NCBI GenBank assembly: GCA_001971685.1
Contig: CP019326.1
Location: forward strand, 1,550,001-1,614,000
From: Halomonas sp. 1513
GTDB taxonomy: Bacteria; Pseudomonadota; Gammaproteobacteria; Pseudomonadales; Halomonadaceae
Direction: 5' to 3'
Length of the DNA stretch: 64,000 nucleotides
A program made the translations under genes and the position numbers. How positions within the stretch are numbered: the stretch's first letter is position 1; each line of letters opens with the position of its first letter. Of this stretch, positions 1-9,603 are shown piece after piece. The notes under the pieces are model-generated. The model was not told the DNA's origin and ran no database searches. It worked only from the letters and a program-made list of their open reading frames with translations.

Positions 1-1190
1 CGCTGGCGCAACCGGCCGGGCTGCACGGCATAGGCCAGCGCCGCCGGGGTGTCGGCGCTCCACAGGCAGAGGTCCGCCGGGGCGCCGGCTCGGATGCGGC
101 CGAGGCCTTGTTCGGCGAGTCCGAGCGCCAATGCGCCGTGGGCGGTCATGCCGGCCAGGGCTTCCTGAGGCGTAAGTCGGAACAGGGTGCAGGCGAAGTT
201 GAGCATCAGCGTCGGGTCGAAGATCGGTGAGCTGCCGGGGTTGGCGTCGGTGGCCACGGCCATCGGCACGCCTGCGCGGTGCAGGGCGTCGATGGGCGGC
301 AGCTGGGTCTCGCGCAGGGTGTGGAAGGCACCGGGCAGCAGCACGGCGACGCTGCCTGCGTCGCGTAGGGCGGCTACGCCGGCCTCGTCGAGGTATTCGA
401 TATGGTCGGCGGAGAGGGCGCCGAAGCGCGCCGCGGCGGCGCTGCCGCCGAGGTTGGAGAGTTGCTCGGCGTGGGCCTTGATGGGCAGGCCTTGGGCCTT
501 GGCGGCGGCGAAGACCCGCTCGCACTGGGCCACCGAGAAGGCGATCTTCTCGCAGAATACGTCGACGGCGTCGGCCAGGCCCTCGGCAATGGCGGCGGGG
601 ATCATCTCTTCGCAGACCAGGCGGATATAGCCGTCGCTATCGTTCTTGAACGCCGGCGGCAGGGCGTGGGCGCCGAGCAGGGTGGTGACCACTCGCACCG
701 GCAGCGCCTCGCCCAGGCGACGCGCCACGCGCAGCATCTTGAGCTCGTCGCTGACCGTCAGGCCGTAGCCGGACTTGATCTCCACCGTGGTCACGCCCTC
801 GGCCATCAGTGCTTCGAGGCGCGGCCGGGCGGCGGCGAAGAGTTCGTCCTCGCTGGCCGCGCGGGTGGCGTTGACGGTGCTGAGGATGCCGCCGCCGCGG
901 CGGGCGATCTCCTCGTAGCCGACGCCTTCGAGGCGCTGCTCGAATTCATCGGCCCGCGAGCCGCCAAACACCAGATGGGTATGGCAGTCCACCAGGCCGG
1001 GGGTCATCACGCCGCCGCGGGCCATTTCGCGGCACGCGGCAAGCCGTGCATCGTCCGCCTGGGCCATTGGCATCACCTGGTCGATACGCTTGCCCTCGAC
1101 GATCACCGCCATCGGCTCGGGGTGGCTGCGATGGCCGTCGAAGAGCGTGACGTCGCGCCATAGCATGGCGGTTGGCTGGGTGCCTGGCAT
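1..1190 (-). CDS. hutI: Imidazolonepropionase, 3' end beyond window
   Basis: Hydrolyses 4-imidazolone-5-propionate to N-formimidoyl-glutamate, the third step of cytoplasmic histidine degradation. The reading frame is open from the ATG at 1188-1190 to the left edge (about 396 codons), close to the full family length of about 405 residues, so only a few C-terminal codons are missing. Visible family features are the amidohydrolase metal motif [13 protein letters not shown] near residue 65, KSGYGL near 140, KAHAEQLS near 240 and [10 protein letters not shown] near 315. The start is supported by AGGAGG four bases upstream. A HutC-like palindrome lies 27 bp upstream of the start, so induction by urocanate through HutC is likely. 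No hutU, hutH or hutG is visible here. Confidence 0.95.
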   Translation of the reverse strand, partial: MPGTQPTAMLWRDVTLFDGHRSHPEPMAVIVEGKRIDQVMPMAQADDARLAACREMARGGVMTPGLVDCHTHLVFGGSRADEFEQRLEGVGYEEIARRGGGILSTVNATRAASEDELFAAARPRLEALMAEGVTTVEIKSGYGLTVSDELKMLRVARRLGEALPVRVVTTLLGAHALPPAFKNDSDGYIRLVCEEMIPAAIAEGLADAVDVFCEKIAFSVAQCERVFAAAKAQGLPIKAHAEQLSNLGGSAAAARFGALSADHIEYLDEAGVAALRDAGSVAVLLPGAFHTLRETQLPPIDALHRAGVPMAVATDANPGSSPIFDPTLMLNFACTLFRLTPQEALAGMTAHGALALGLAEQGLGRIRAGAPADLCLWSADTPAALAYAVQPGRLRQ

Positions 1191-1216
1191 GGGGCCTCCT
1201 GCTTGAGTGGCGTATT

Positions 1217-1226
1217 TGTATATACA
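1217..1226. promoter_or_regulatory. Putative HutC operator 1 (TGTATATACA)
   Basis: Perfect 10-bp palindrome TGTATATACA just upstream of the hutI start. Known HutC sites in pseudomonads are palindromes centred on TGTATATACA, and a hutC gene lies in this window. Binding by this HutC is inferred. Confidence 0.7.
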
Positions 1227-1435
1227 TTTAGACATACCCGCTGGCGACGTCAAGTGCGGTGTCGGCATGTCGTTGACGCGGCTTGCGCACATAATGGGCG
1301 ATAAGGGATTATTATATTGATAATAAAGGATTTTATTTCTTTTCATTGCAATCCGGAAAGATGCTTTCGGGACTTGATAAGACCAAAGTATAGTCGCTGA
1401 TGAGGCGTCGGGATTGGCGGCGGTGGTCGTCATAT

Positions 1436-1445
1436 TGTATATACA
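1436..1445. promoter_or_regulatory. Putative HutC operator 2 (TGTATATACA)
   Basis: A second perfect TGTATATACA, extended by ATT on the left and TAT on the right. It lies 219 bp from the first copy and 63 bp upstream of the divergent transporter start. The remainder of the 318-bp gap between hutI and the transporter is AT-rich and holds no gene; it presumably contains both divergent promoters. Confidence 0.7.
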
Positions 1446-1508
1446 TATGGTCGGTATCCTTGCGATTCCCGCTACTGCCAATCAGACAACCAGAGGGAGG
1501 CACTCCCC

Positions 1509-2848
1509 ATGTCAGACCATCACTCCGCGGCCGATGGGGGCCGTCCCAGGGCAACCGCCCGGCCCGCCACCGTGCTCAAGCTGTTTCTGCCTAGCGCGCT
1601 GGGCATCCTGATCTTCTTCGTGCCGGTCACTATCGCCGGCAATACCACCATCCTGCTCGACCATATGGTCACCGGGGGGCGTAACCTGCTAGGCGACCTG
1701 AGCGGTTTCTACGCCCTGGGCTGATCGTGGCCGGTGCCGCCTATCCGCTGGTCAAGGGCTACTGGAATCGCAGTCTTACCGAGCGCATTTTCAGCGTGTT
1801 GAAGATTGCCGGGGTAGCCGCGGCGCTGATGGCTATGACCGGCTGGGGCCCAGGCTTCCTGCACGAACCCGATATGCTGCCGTTCCTGTTCGAACGGCTG
1901 GTGATCCCGGTCGGGCTGATCGTGCCGATCGGCGCGGTGTTTCTGGCGCTGCTGATCAGCTACGGGCTGCTGGAGCTGATCGGCGTATTGCTGCAGCCGA
2001 TCATGCGACCCATCTGGCGCACGCCTGGGCGCAGCGCCATCGATGCGGTGGCGTCCTTCGTCGGCAGCTATTCAATCGGGCTATTGATCACCAATCGGGT
2101 CTATCAGGCGGGTCAGTATTCGGCACGCGAGGCGGCGATCATCGCCACCGGCTTCTCCACGGTGTCGGCGACCTTCATGATCATCGTCGCCCGCACCCTC
2201 GACTTGATGAGCGTATGGAACCTCTACTTCTGGCTGACCCTGGCCATCACCTTCATCGTCACCGCGGTGACCGTGCGCCTGCCGCCACTGTCGCGGATGG
2301 ACGATGGCAAGCCGGACGGCGAGCCCGAGGCGCTGCCCGGCAAGCGACTCTCCACCGCCTGGCACACCGGGCTAGGGGTTGCCGAGCAGGCGCCGGGCCT
2401 ACACCGCAGCGTGGCGCTCAACGTACGTGAAGGACTGGTGATGGCGATCAGCATCCTGCCGTCGATCATGTCGGTGGGGCTGCTAGGCCTGCTGCTGGCC
2501 AAGTACACGCCGCTGTTCGAGTGGCTGGGCTGGCTGTTCTACCCGTTCGTGGCGATCTGGGGGCTCGATGACGGTGCGGCCCTGGCGCAGGCCTCGGCGG
2601 CGGGGCTCGCCGAGATGTTCCTGCCGGCCCTGTTGATGGCGGAGGCCGAGTTCGTGGCGCGCTTTGCCGCCGGGGTGGTGTCGGTATCCGGGGTGCTGTT
2701 CTTCTCGGCGTCGATCCCCTGCATCCTCTCCACCAGCATTCCACTGTCGGTGGCGCGCATCGTGGTGGTGTGGTTCATGCGCGTGGCGCTGAGCCTGCTG
2801 CTGGCGGTGCCGGCGGGGTATCTGGCCCTGGCGCTCTCCGGGGGGTGA
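1509..2848 (+). pseudogene. YjiH-family membrane transporter, single-base frameshift
   Basis: Polytopic inner-membrane protein of the YjiH / nucleoside-recognition (Gate) type, the probable histidine-pathway uptake protein of this locus. The first part starts at ATG 1509 behind GGGAGG and reads 71 residues, including the family-typical PSALGILIFFVP and GNTTILLDH, then hits TGA at 1722-1724. The other 374 codons continue in the +1 frame (LIVAGAAYPLVKGYW onward) with many hydrophobic helices and end at 2848. One extra G in the GGG run at 1718-1720 would restore a single frame of about 446 residues. It is therefore either a recent inactivating deletion or a sequencing error. A HutC operator precedes it. 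The substrate is inferred from context only. Confidence 0.8.
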
Positions 2849-2869
2849 GACGTCCCGCCCTTGTCGCCT

Positions 2870-2901
2870 CACTGCGGCCGGACCTGAGTTCGGTTGCAGT
2901 G
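2870..2901. terminator. Stem-loop between convergent genes
   Basis: CACTGC at 2870-2875 pairs with GCAGTG at 2896-2901, with further CCGGA/TTCGG pairing inside. It sits in the 60-bp gap between the convergent transporter and hutC. There is no T-run, so it is only a candidate bidirectional terminator. Confidence 0.35.
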
Positions 2902-2908
2902 CGGAGGA

Positions 2909-3625
2909 TCAGCTGCCGTTGCGGTGCACCGAGGAGCGCAGCTTGTAGCGCTCGCCGGGGTGTATCAGCCGGGCATAGCTGATCAGATGCTCGCCGGACC
3001 AGGTGCGGCGGATCATGCTCAGGCAGGGGCGGCTGGTCTCGGTGTCGAGATGGCCGGCGGTGGTGGCATCCACCAGCACCGCTTCGACCACGTGCTCGAT
3101 ATCGCTGATCGGGCAGGCCGCCACCAGCACCTCGTTGGGGGTGTGACGCGAGAAGTCGGTGGCCAGGTAGTCGGGCACCCAGCGCGGGTTGACGTAGCGA
3201 TCCTCGAGCTGGATCGGTATCGTGTTCTCGCAGTGCACGATCAGGGTGTGGAAGACCTGGGTGCCGAGGCGCACGCCGAGGCGCAGGGCCACCTCGTCGT
3301 CGGCGGCGATGGCTTCGCTGGCGAGTACCTGATTACTGTAGGCGTGGCCGCGGCTGCGCACCTCCTCGGCGATGTTATGCACGTCGACCAGCGATGACTC
3401 CGCCTTGCGGTCGGTGACGAAGGTGCCGAGCCCCGGTTGGCGGGTCAGGTAACCCTGCTGCACCAGGTCGCGTATCGCCTTGTTGGCGGTCATGCGACTG
3501 ACGCCGAAGTCGCGGGCCAGCTGCTCCTCGGGGGGGATCTGATGGTGCGTCGGCCAGACGCCGCTGTGAATCTTCTCCAGCAGGTGTTGCTGAATCTGCA
3601 GGTAGAGCGGGGGAGAGCTGCCCAT
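2909..3625 (-). CDS. hutC: Histidine utilisation repressor HutC, GntR family
   Basis: GntR/HutC-family repressor of 238 residues, the family's usual length. An N-terminal winged helix (about 5-72) carries the GntR signature with IPPEEQLARDFGVSRMTANK and GYLTRQPGLGTFV. The C-terminal UTRA ligand-binding domain (about 90-230) would bind urocanate, the known HutC inducer. It lies convergent to the transporter gene, and two matching TGTATATACA operators stand between the transporter and hutI. No such palindrome is seen upstream of hutC itself, so autoregulation is not evident. The start at ATG 3625 leaves 296 bp to the next gene, in which I see no further gene. Confidence 0.92.
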   Translation of the reverse strand: MGSSPPLYLQIQQHLLEKIHSGVWPTHHQIPPEEQLARDFGVSRMTANKAIRDLVQQGYLTRQPGLGTFVTDRKAESSLVDVHNIAEEVRSRGHAYSNQVLASEAIAADDEVALRLGVRLGTQVFHTLIVHCENTIPIQLEDRYVNPRWVPDYLATDFSRHTPNEVLVAACPISDIEHVVEAVLVDATTAGHLDTETSRPCLSMIRRTWSGEHLISYARLIHPGERYKLRSSVHRNGS

Positions 3626-3921
3626 GGTCGGCGCGGGATCCTATGTCAGTGATCGGTCATCAGGCTGGGATAGTCTACCCGCCAGCGGCGGCGGTGGCAC
3701 CCCGGGACATGAGCGATATGTATCCCGTTAGGCTTAATTGACATAAAAGAAACTTGCTCGAACGCCATATATAGACAACCTTGATAAAGACAAACCCCAC
3801 TAAGCGGGTCGTATATGACGCCGTGATAGTTTAGGGACGAATTATCAAGTAAGCGACTGCACTAGTTCACGGTGCATCCTGTCGCGTTGCGTCGCCCGCA
3901 CCCGATTGAGGAGGGCATGTC

Positions 3922-4458
3922 ATGCAGCGCCTCTACTTCCTTACCCCCGACCTGGATACCACGGTCAATATCGCCCATGAGTTGGAGGATCTGGGTTTGT
4001 CCCAGAGTGAAGTGCACGTCACCGGGCGCGACTGGGTGCACCTCAAGGAGCGCGGCGTCAACAATGCTACCCTGCGTCAGACCTCCGACGTGGGGCATGC
4101 CGCCGTGCGCGGTTTGTTGTTCGGCATCCCGCTGGGCTGCGCCCTCGGCGTGCTGGTCTACTTCGTGCTGGGCGAGGGCCTAGGCGACGTTGGCATCAGT
4201 ATGGTGATCGCCGGGATGGGCATTTTCGGCGGGCTGTTCGGCGTCTGGACCAGCACCATGATCGGCGTCTCGGTCCACGACGTGAAAGTCGACAAGTACG
4301 AAGACGAGATCGAACGCGGTGCCTTCCTGATGATGGTCGACGTCGCCAAGGAACAGGAATCGAAAGTCTATTCGGCGATTCACCGCCATCACCCTGAAGT
4401 GATCATCGATAAAGTAACAGCGGAAGAGCGACGTCATCACTGTGGCACTGGTGTTTAA
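3922..4458 (+). CDS. Small conserved membrane protein, function unknown
   Basis: 178-residue protein that I do not recognise by function. The N-terminal third is soluble and compact (MQRLYFLTPDLDTTVNIAHELEDLGL), suggesting an alpha/beta sensor-like domain. It is followed by two adjacent hydrophobic segments at about 60-83 and 90-112, both glycine-rich, and a soluble acidic tail from about 125. The layout resembles DUF1269-type or general-stress membrane proteins with a glycine-zipper hairpin, but the assignment is tentative. The start ATG has GAGGAGGGC upstream. It stands alone, 157 bp ahead of the cytochrome oxidase operon on the same strand. Confidence 0.75.
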   Translation: MQRLYFLTPDLDTTVNIAHELEDLGLSQSEVHVTGRDWVHLKERGVNNATLRQTSDVGHAAVRGLLFGIPLGCALGVLVYFVLGEGLGDVGISMVIAGMGIFGGLFGVWTSTMIGVSVHDVKVDKYEDEIERGAFLMMVDVAKEQESKVYSAIHRHHPEVIIDKVTAEERRHHCGTGV

Positions 4459-4615
4459 GCCTCATATCGCCATTATTACTTTCCGCGAGTTGCTAGTAGC
4501 GAATTGGTATATTGTCCGGATGGATGTGCTTAAAAGGTAACTAATAGCCAGCTGTTACATAAATAAGTCTGATGGCTGGCTGACAATATAGTCAGGCGTA
4601 GGCAAGGGGGCGACG

Positions 4616-6019
4616 GTGGCAATTGCGATTGCGGTCATCGTGTTGGCGGTGGGCTCGGTGCTGTTCTTCTTTTTCAGCCCCTGGTACCTCACCCCACTGG
4701 CGTCCAATTGGGGGGCGATCGACGACACCATCCAGATCACCCTGTGGGTGACCGGGGCGGTGTTCCTGGCAGTGAACCTGTTCCTGGCCTACGTGGTCGT
4801 TCGCTACCGTTTCAATCAGCGCCGGCGCTCCCAGTACGACCCGGAGAACAAGTCGCTGGAGATATGGTTGACCGGTCTCACCACGCTGGGCATTGCCGGC
4901 CTGCTGGCACCGGGCCTGGTGGTCTGGGCGTCCTTCGTGTCGCCACCGGAGGATGCGCATCAGGTTGAGGTCGTGGGCCAGCAGTGGCACTGGAGTTTCC
5001 GCTTCCCGGGGGAAGATGGCCGTTTCGGCTCGGCCCACAATCGTTTCATCGATGAGCACAACCCCTTCGGTCTGATCGATGATCCGGCGGGTCAGGACGA
5101 TATCCTGATTACCGCGCCACACCTGCTGCTGCCGGTGGATCGACCGGTGAAGATGGTGCTGCGATCCAAGGACGTGCTGCACAACGTCAAAGTGGCCAAC
5201 TTCCGCGCCAAGATGGACATGGTGCCGGGGCAGACCTCCTACTTCTGGTTCACGCCCACCGTGCTTGGCGAGTACGAGATCGTCTGTGCCCAACTTTGCG
5301 GCATCGCCCATTTTGCCATGCGCGGGCGCATCGAGGTGGTCGAGCAGCAGGTCTTCGACGCCTGGCTCGCCGAGCAGCCCACCTATGCCGAACTCGCCGC
5401 TCGCCAGCCTGGCGACCCGCAAGCGGGGGAGTCCCGCTATACCAGCTGTGCCGCCTGCCATGGCGCCGAAGGGCAGGGCAATCAGGACCTCAACGCACCC
5501 AAGCTGGCGGGGCTCGACGCCTGGTACCTGGAGCGTCAGCTCGAGCTGTTCCGCAGCGGGGCGCGTGGTACTCACGAAGACGACATCTACGGCATCCAGA
5601 TGCGTCCCTTCGCCAGCATGCTGCCCGACCGCCAGGCGATAGCCGACGTGGCGGCCTATATCGAAACCCTACCCGAGCGGCCGCTTCAGGCCAGCCTGGA
5701 CGCCGGCGACCCCGAGCGCGGCGCGCGCCGCTATCGCACATGCGCCAACTGCCATGGCCAGCAGGGGCAGGGCATCCGCGCCACCAACGGCCCGCGGCTG
5801 GCGGGCATGCCGGACTGGTACCTGGAGCGCCAGCTGCAGAATTTCCGGCAAGGGATTCGCGGGCGGCATCGCGAGGATCCCTACGGCAACCAGATGATCG
5901 AGATGGCCCAGGTGCTGGTCGACGAGCAGGCGGTCAGCGACGTGGTGGCCTACATCATGACCCTGCCGCAGCCCGGTGGCGAGATGGCGGCGGTGACGTC
6001 AGCGGCCAGGGAGGAGTGA
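4616..6019 (+). CDS. coxB: Cytochrome c oxidase subunit II with two fused cytochrome c domains
   Basis: Accepts electrons for the haem-copper oxidase at the periplasmic face. Hydrophobic segments at about 2-21, 41-63 and 84-108 precede the cupredoxin domain. The CuA site is visible as CAQLCGIAH near residue 224, with the aromatic WHWSF stretch near 123. Two C-terminal c-type domains follow, with haem motifs CAACH near 278 and CANCH near 377 and downstream methionines (IQMRPFASM, NQMIEMAQ). At 467 residues it is much longer than plain subunit II; the two tandem haem domains explain the excess. It starts at GTG 4616 behind AAGGGGG and heads an operon with ctaD, 3 bp away. Confidence 0.93.
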   Translation: MAIAIAVIVLAVGSVLFFFFSPWYLTPLASNWGAIDDTIQITLWVTGAVFLAVNLFLAYVVVRYRFNQRRRSQYDPENKSLEIWLTGLTTLGIAGLLAPGLVVWASFVSPPEDAHQVEVVGQQWHWSFRFPGEDGRFGSAHNRFIDEHNPFGLIDDPAGQDDILITAPHLLLPVDRPVKMVLRSKDVLHNVKVANFRAKMDMVPGQTSYFWFTPTVLGEYEIVCAQLCGIAHFAMRGRIEVVEQQVFDAWLAEQPTYAELAARQPGDPQAGESRYTSCAACHGAEGQGNQDLNAPKLAGLDAWYLERQLELFRSGARGTHEDDIYGIQMRPFASMLPDRQAIADVAAYIETLPERPLQASLDAGDPERGARRYRTCANCHGQQGQGIRATNGPRLAGMPDWYLERQLQNFRQGIRGRHREDPYGNQMIEMAQVLVDEQAVSDVVAYIMTLPQPGGEMAAVTSAAREE

Positions 6020-6022
6020 GCG

Positions 6023-7810
6023 ATGGCAGACCACGGACAGCACAGCGTGCCCCACGCCCCGGCGGGCGAGTTCGACGACATGGAGCTGGTGCATCCCAAG
6101 ACGTTCCTCGGCAAGTACGTGTGGAGCCAGGATGCCAAGGTGATCGCCATTCAGTACGGCGTGACCGCCATCGCCATCGGGCTGGTGGCGCTGGTGCTAT
6201 CGATCCTGATGCGACTGCAGCTGGGGTTTCCCAACACCTTCTCGTTGATCGACCCGGCCAGCTACCTGCAGTACGTCACCATGCACGGCATGATCATGGT
6301 GGTCTATCTGCTTACCGCACTGTTCCTCGGCGCCTTCGGCAACTACCTGATTCCGCTGATGTGTGGCGCCAGGGACATGGCCTTTCCCTACCTCAACATG
6401 CTCAGCTACTGGTTCTACCTGGCCGCGGTGCTGATCCTGATGGCCAGCTTCTTCGTGCCGGGGGGCGCCACCGGTGCCGGCTGGACGCTCTATCCGCCCC
6501 AGGCGATCAGCCCCGGGACGCCGGGCATCGACGGCGGCATCCTGCTGATGTTCGCGTCGCTGTCGGTGTTCATTGCCGGCTTCACCATGGGCGGCCTCAA
6601 CTACGTGGTCACGGTGCTCCAGGCGCGCACCCGGGGCATGACGCTGATGCGCCTGCCGCTGACCATCTGGGGGATCTTCATGGCCACGGTGATGGCGCTG
6701 CTGGCCTTTCCGGCGCTGCTGGTGGCGATCCTGATGATGCTCTGCGACATGCTGCTGGGCACCAGCTTCTTCATGCCCGAGATGCTCAACCTCGGCGAGC
6801 AGTCCGGCCATGAGGGCGGCAGTCCCTTGCTCTACCAGCATCTGTTCTGGTTCTTCGGCCATCCCGAGGTGTATATCGTCGCGCTGCCGGCGTTCGGCAT
6901 CGTCTCCGACATTCTCGCCACCCATGCGCGCAAGAACATCTTCGGCTACCGCATGATGGTGTGGGCGATCATCATCATCGGCGTGCTCAGCTTCGTGGTC
7001 TGGGCTCACCACATGTTCGTCAGCGGCATGAATCCCTACTTCGGCTTCCTGTTCGCCACCACCACCCTGATCATCGCCGTGCCCACCGCGATCAAGGTCT
7101 ACAATTGGGTGCTGACGCTGTGGCGCGGCAACATCCGCATGACGGTGCCGATGCTGTTTGCCATCGGCTTCATCTTCACCTTCGTCAACGGTGGGCTCAG
7201 CGGGCTGTTCCTGGGCAACGTCACCGTCGACGTGCCACTGGCAGATACCTACTTCGTGGTCGGCCACTTCCATATGGTGATGGCGGTGGCACCGGTGCTG
7301 GTGGTGTTCGGTGCGATCTACCACTGGTACCCCAAGATCACCGGTCGGATGATGGATGACACCCTGGGCAAGGTGCACTTCTGGGTCACCTTCCTGGGCA
7401 CCTACGCGATCTTCTACCCAATGCACTTCATGGGCTTCGCCGGCGTGCCGCGCCGCTACTACGGCTACGGCGAGACCGCCTATATCCCCGATTCGATCCA
7501 GACCCTCAACGCCTTCATGAGCGTGGCGGCGATCATCGTCGCGCTGGTGCAGCTGGTGTTCTTCTACAACCTGGTGCGTAGCTACTTCCACGGCCGCCAG
7601 GCGGGGCCCAATCCCTGGCAGGCCACCACCCTGGAGTGGCAGACCGAACACACCCCGCCGCGCCACGGCAACTTCGGCGCCGAGCTGCCGGTGGTCTACC
7701 GCTGGGCCTACGACTACAGCGTGCCCGGCGCCAAGCAGGATTTCCTGCCCCAGAACATGCCACCCGAGGCGGTCGAGGCCGATGACGCGGCGCCAAGGAG
7801 GTCGTCATGA
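6023..7810 (+). CDS. ctaD: Cytochrome c oxidase subunit I
   Basis: Catalytic subunit of an A1-type haem-copper oxidase, 595 residues with 12 or more membrane helices. Conserved ligands are visible: MHGMIM near 90 (low-spin haem), GHPEVY near 279 (CuB histidine, the proton-channel Glu and the cross-linked Tyr), the HH pair near 328 (CuB) and HFHMVM near 413 (both haems). It lies 3 bp after the subunit II gene and overlaps the next gene by 4 bp (ATGA), so translation is probably coupled. Its carboxyl end is soluble. It acts in the inner membrane and reduces O2 to water. Confidence 0.96.
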   Translation: MADHGQHSVPHAPAGEFDDMELVHPKTFLGKYVWSQDAKVIAIQYGVTAIAIGLVALVLSILMRLQLGFPNTFSLIDPASYLQYVTMHGMIMVVYLLTALFLGAFGNYLIPLMCGARDMAFPYLNMLSYWFYLAAVLILMASFFVPGGATGAGWTLYPPQAISPGTPGIDGGILLMFASLSVFIAGFTMGGLNYVVTVLQARTRGMTLMRLPLTIWGIFMATVMALLAFPALLVAILMMLCDMLLGTSFFMPEMLNLGEQSGHEGGSPLLYQHLFWFFGHPEVYIVALPAFGIVSDILATHARKNIFGYRMMVWAIIIIGVLSFVVWAHHMFVSGMNPYFGFLFATTTLIIAVPTAIKVYNWVLTLWRGNIRMTVPMLFAIGFIFTFVNGGLSGLFLGNVTVDVPLADTYFVVGHFHMVMAVAPVLVVFGAIYHWYPKITGRMMDDTLGKVHFWVTFLGTYAIFYPMHFMGFAGVPRRYYGYGETAYIPDSIQTLNAFMSVAAIIVALVQLVFFYNLVRSYFHGRQAGPNPWQATTLEWQTEHTPPRHGNFGAELPVVYRWAYDYSVPGAKQDFLPQNMPPEAVEADDAAPRRSS

Positions 7811-8496
7811 GCATGACCGTCTCGCTGGTGTTCCTGGCGGTGCTGATGGCCGTGTTCGGTGGCTGGCTGTTCAGCTATTCGTTCAGGGTACGCCCCTGGG
7901 AGGCCCAGGCCGCGGGGAGCCGCCAGGTCCAGGGGCTGGGCGGCGGCCAGGTGCCGCCTGCTGCGACCGCACCGCGGGTGGGATTGGCGGTATTTCTGGC
8001 GGTGGTCACCTCGCTGTTCGCGCTGACCATCAGCGCCTACCTGATGCGCCAGGAGATGGCCCATGACTGGCATCCACTGGCGGTGCCGGGCCTGCTGTGG
8101 TGGAACACGGCCTGTCTGGTGCTGGGCAGCGTGGCGCTGCAGCTGGCCTGGCGGGCCGCCCGGCACGAGCAGCCGGCATGGCTGCTGCGCGGGCTGCTGG
8201 CCGGAGGTGGCTTGACCATCGCCTTCATTCTCGGCCAGGCGCTGGCCTGGTGGCAGCTGCAGGCCGCTGGCCACTACTTGGCGGCCAATCCGGCCAATGC
8301 GTTCTTCTTCCTGCTCACGGCGCTGCACGCTGCGCACCTGCTCGGCGGTCTGTTCGTCTGGTCGCGCTGCCTGTTCCGCCTGCAGCAGGGCGCCACACCC
8401 GGCGCCATGCGCCAGAGCGTCGAGCTGTGCGCGCTGTACTGGCACTTCCTGCTGCTGGTGTGGGCCATTCTGTTCGTTCTGCTGCTGAGGACATGA
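7807..8496 (+). CDS. Cytochrome c oxidase subunit III-type membrane protein (first copy)
   Basis: 229-residue polytopic membrane protein in the subunit III position. The COX3-like features lie in the C-terminal half: FFFLLTALHAAHLLGG, then LYWHFLLLVWAILF at the end, the same LYWHF..LVW pattern as the next gene. The N-terminal helix and an Ala/Gly/Gln-rich loop (about 27-58) are unusual for the family. It overlaps ctaD upstream and the second subunit III gene downstream by 4 bp each. Two COX3-like genes in tandem are found in some proteobacterial oxidase operons of this kind. Which copy pairs with subunit I cannot be told from sequence. Confidence 0.82.
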   Translation: MSMTVSLVFLAVLMAVFGGWLFSYSFRVRPWEAQAAGSRQVQGLGGGQVPPAATAPRVGLAVFLAVVTSLFALTISAYLMRQEMAHDWHPLAVPGLLWWNTACLVLGSVALQLAWRAARHEQPAWLLRGLLAGGGLTIAFILGQALAWWQLQAAGHYLAANPANAFFFLLTALHAAHLLGGLFVWSRCLFRLQQGATPGAMRQSVELCALYWHFLLLVWAILFVLLLRT

Positions 8497-9206
8497 GCAT
8501 GGCGAATCCCGATTCCAACGCCTCGCCGCCTTCCCAGGGCTCGTCCGGCCTGATCCGCGACTGGTCGGCGGAGCGGCGCGTGTTCGACGTGCCGTGGGGC
8601 AAGGCGATGATGTGGCTGTTCATCCTCAGCGACGTGTTCATCTTCGCCTGCTTCCTGGTCGGCTACATGGTGCTGCGCATGTCCACCGTGGAGCCCTGGC
8701 CGGATGCCAGCGAGGTGTTCGCGCTGACCGTCGCCGGGCAGTCGATCCCGCTGCTGCTGATCGCCATCATGACCTTCATCCTGATCTCGAGCAGCGGCAC
8801 CATGGCCCTGGCGGTGAAGTATGGCTATGCCAACGACCGTCGCAAGACGGCCGCGCTGCTGCTGGTCACGGCGCTGCTGGGGGCCAGCTTCGTTGGCATG
8901 CAGGCCTTCGAGTGGGCGATCTTGATCGGCGAGGGCGTACGCCCTTGGGAGAACCCCTGGGGAGCGGCTCAGTTCGGCGCGGTGTTCTTCCTGATCACCG
9001 GTTTTCACGGCACCCATGTCACCATCGGCGTGATCTTCATCGTGATCATGGCGGTCAAGGTGATGCGCGGTTCGCTGGACGGCGGGCGGCCGGGGTTTCT
9101 GACCGGGCGCCGGGGCAACTACGGCATGGTCGAGAGCCTGGGACTCTACTGGCACTTCGTCGATCTGGTGTGGGTGTTTATCTTCGCATTCTTCTATTTA
9201 TGGTAG
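8493..9206 (+). CDS. Cytochrome c oxidase subunit III (second copy)
   Basis: 237-residue haem-copper oxidase subunit III with about five to six helices. Typical features are KAMMWLFILSDVFIF near 33, GFHGTHVTIG near 170 and GLYWHFVDLVWVFIF at the C terminus. The chosen ATG at 8493 overlaps the stop of the previous gene (ATGA); an in-frame ATG lies two codons further in. It ends 9 bp before the subunit IV gene. Part of the II-I-III-III-IV operon; stabilises subunit I and lines the oxygen path in the family. Confidence 0.9.
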   Translation: MSMANPDSNASPPSQGSSGLIRDWSAERRVFDVPWGKAMMWLFILSDVFIFACFLVGYMVLRMSTVEPWPDASEVFALTVAGQSIPLLLIAIMTFILISSSGTMALAVKYGYANDRRKTAALLLVTALLGASFVGMQAFEWAILIGEGVRPWENPWGAAQFGAVFFLITGFHGTHVTIGVIFIVIMAVKVMRGSLDGGRPGFLTGRRGNYGMVESLGLYWHFVDLVWVFIFAFFYLW

Positions 9207-9215
9207 GAGGCCGTC

Positions 9216-9536
9216 ATGGCGCATGACAGCGATCAACACCAGCCCGAGCTACGCGTCTATCTGCGCGTATGGATCTGGCTGTTCGTGCTCAGCGTACTCT
9301 CTTACCTGGTGGATATCTCGGGGCTCGAAGGGTATCCCAAGTGGGGCCTGATCACCCTGTTCATGCTGCTCAAGGCCGGCCTGATCGTGGCGTTCTTCAT
9401 GCACATGGCGTGGGAGCGCCTGTCGCTCATCTACACCGTGCTGCTGCCGCCGGCGGTGCTGCTGTTCCTGGTCGCGCTGATGGCCATGGAAGCCAACTAT
9501 ACGCTGCTCTCGCGGCTCGCCAATCTGGCCGGTTGA
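9216..9536 (+). CDS. Cytochrome c oxidase subunit IV-type small membrane protein
   Basis: 106 residues with three predicted helices (about 18-36, 44-65 and 74-96), the layout of the prokaryotic COX4/CyoD-like subunit. The VAFFMHMAWE stretch at the end of helix two is typical. GAGG precedes the ATG by a few bases. It is the last oxidase gene; a small GC-rich stem-loop (around 9548-9570, GACGCCG/CGGCGT) follows without a T-run. Confidence 0.85.
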   Translation: MAHDSDQHQPELRVYLRVWIWLFVLSVLSYLVDISGLEGYPKWGLITLFMLLKAGLIVAFFMHMAWERLSLIYTVLLPPAVLLFLVALMAMEANYTLLSRLANLAG

Positions 9537-9603
9537 CAGCAACACGACGCCGTCATCGCGGCGTGCGACACTGGCCATCGGTCAACCATCCAGAGAGATA
9601 GCG

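Noticed and set aside
5296..6813. 505-codon frame across the end of coxB and the start of ctaD
   Set aside because: Arginine/glycine-rich translation with no family features, out of frame with two clear oxidase genes.
6197..7666. 489-codon minus-strand frame inside ctaD
   Set aside because: His/Gln/Glu-rich shadow of the subunit I gene with no recognisable domain.
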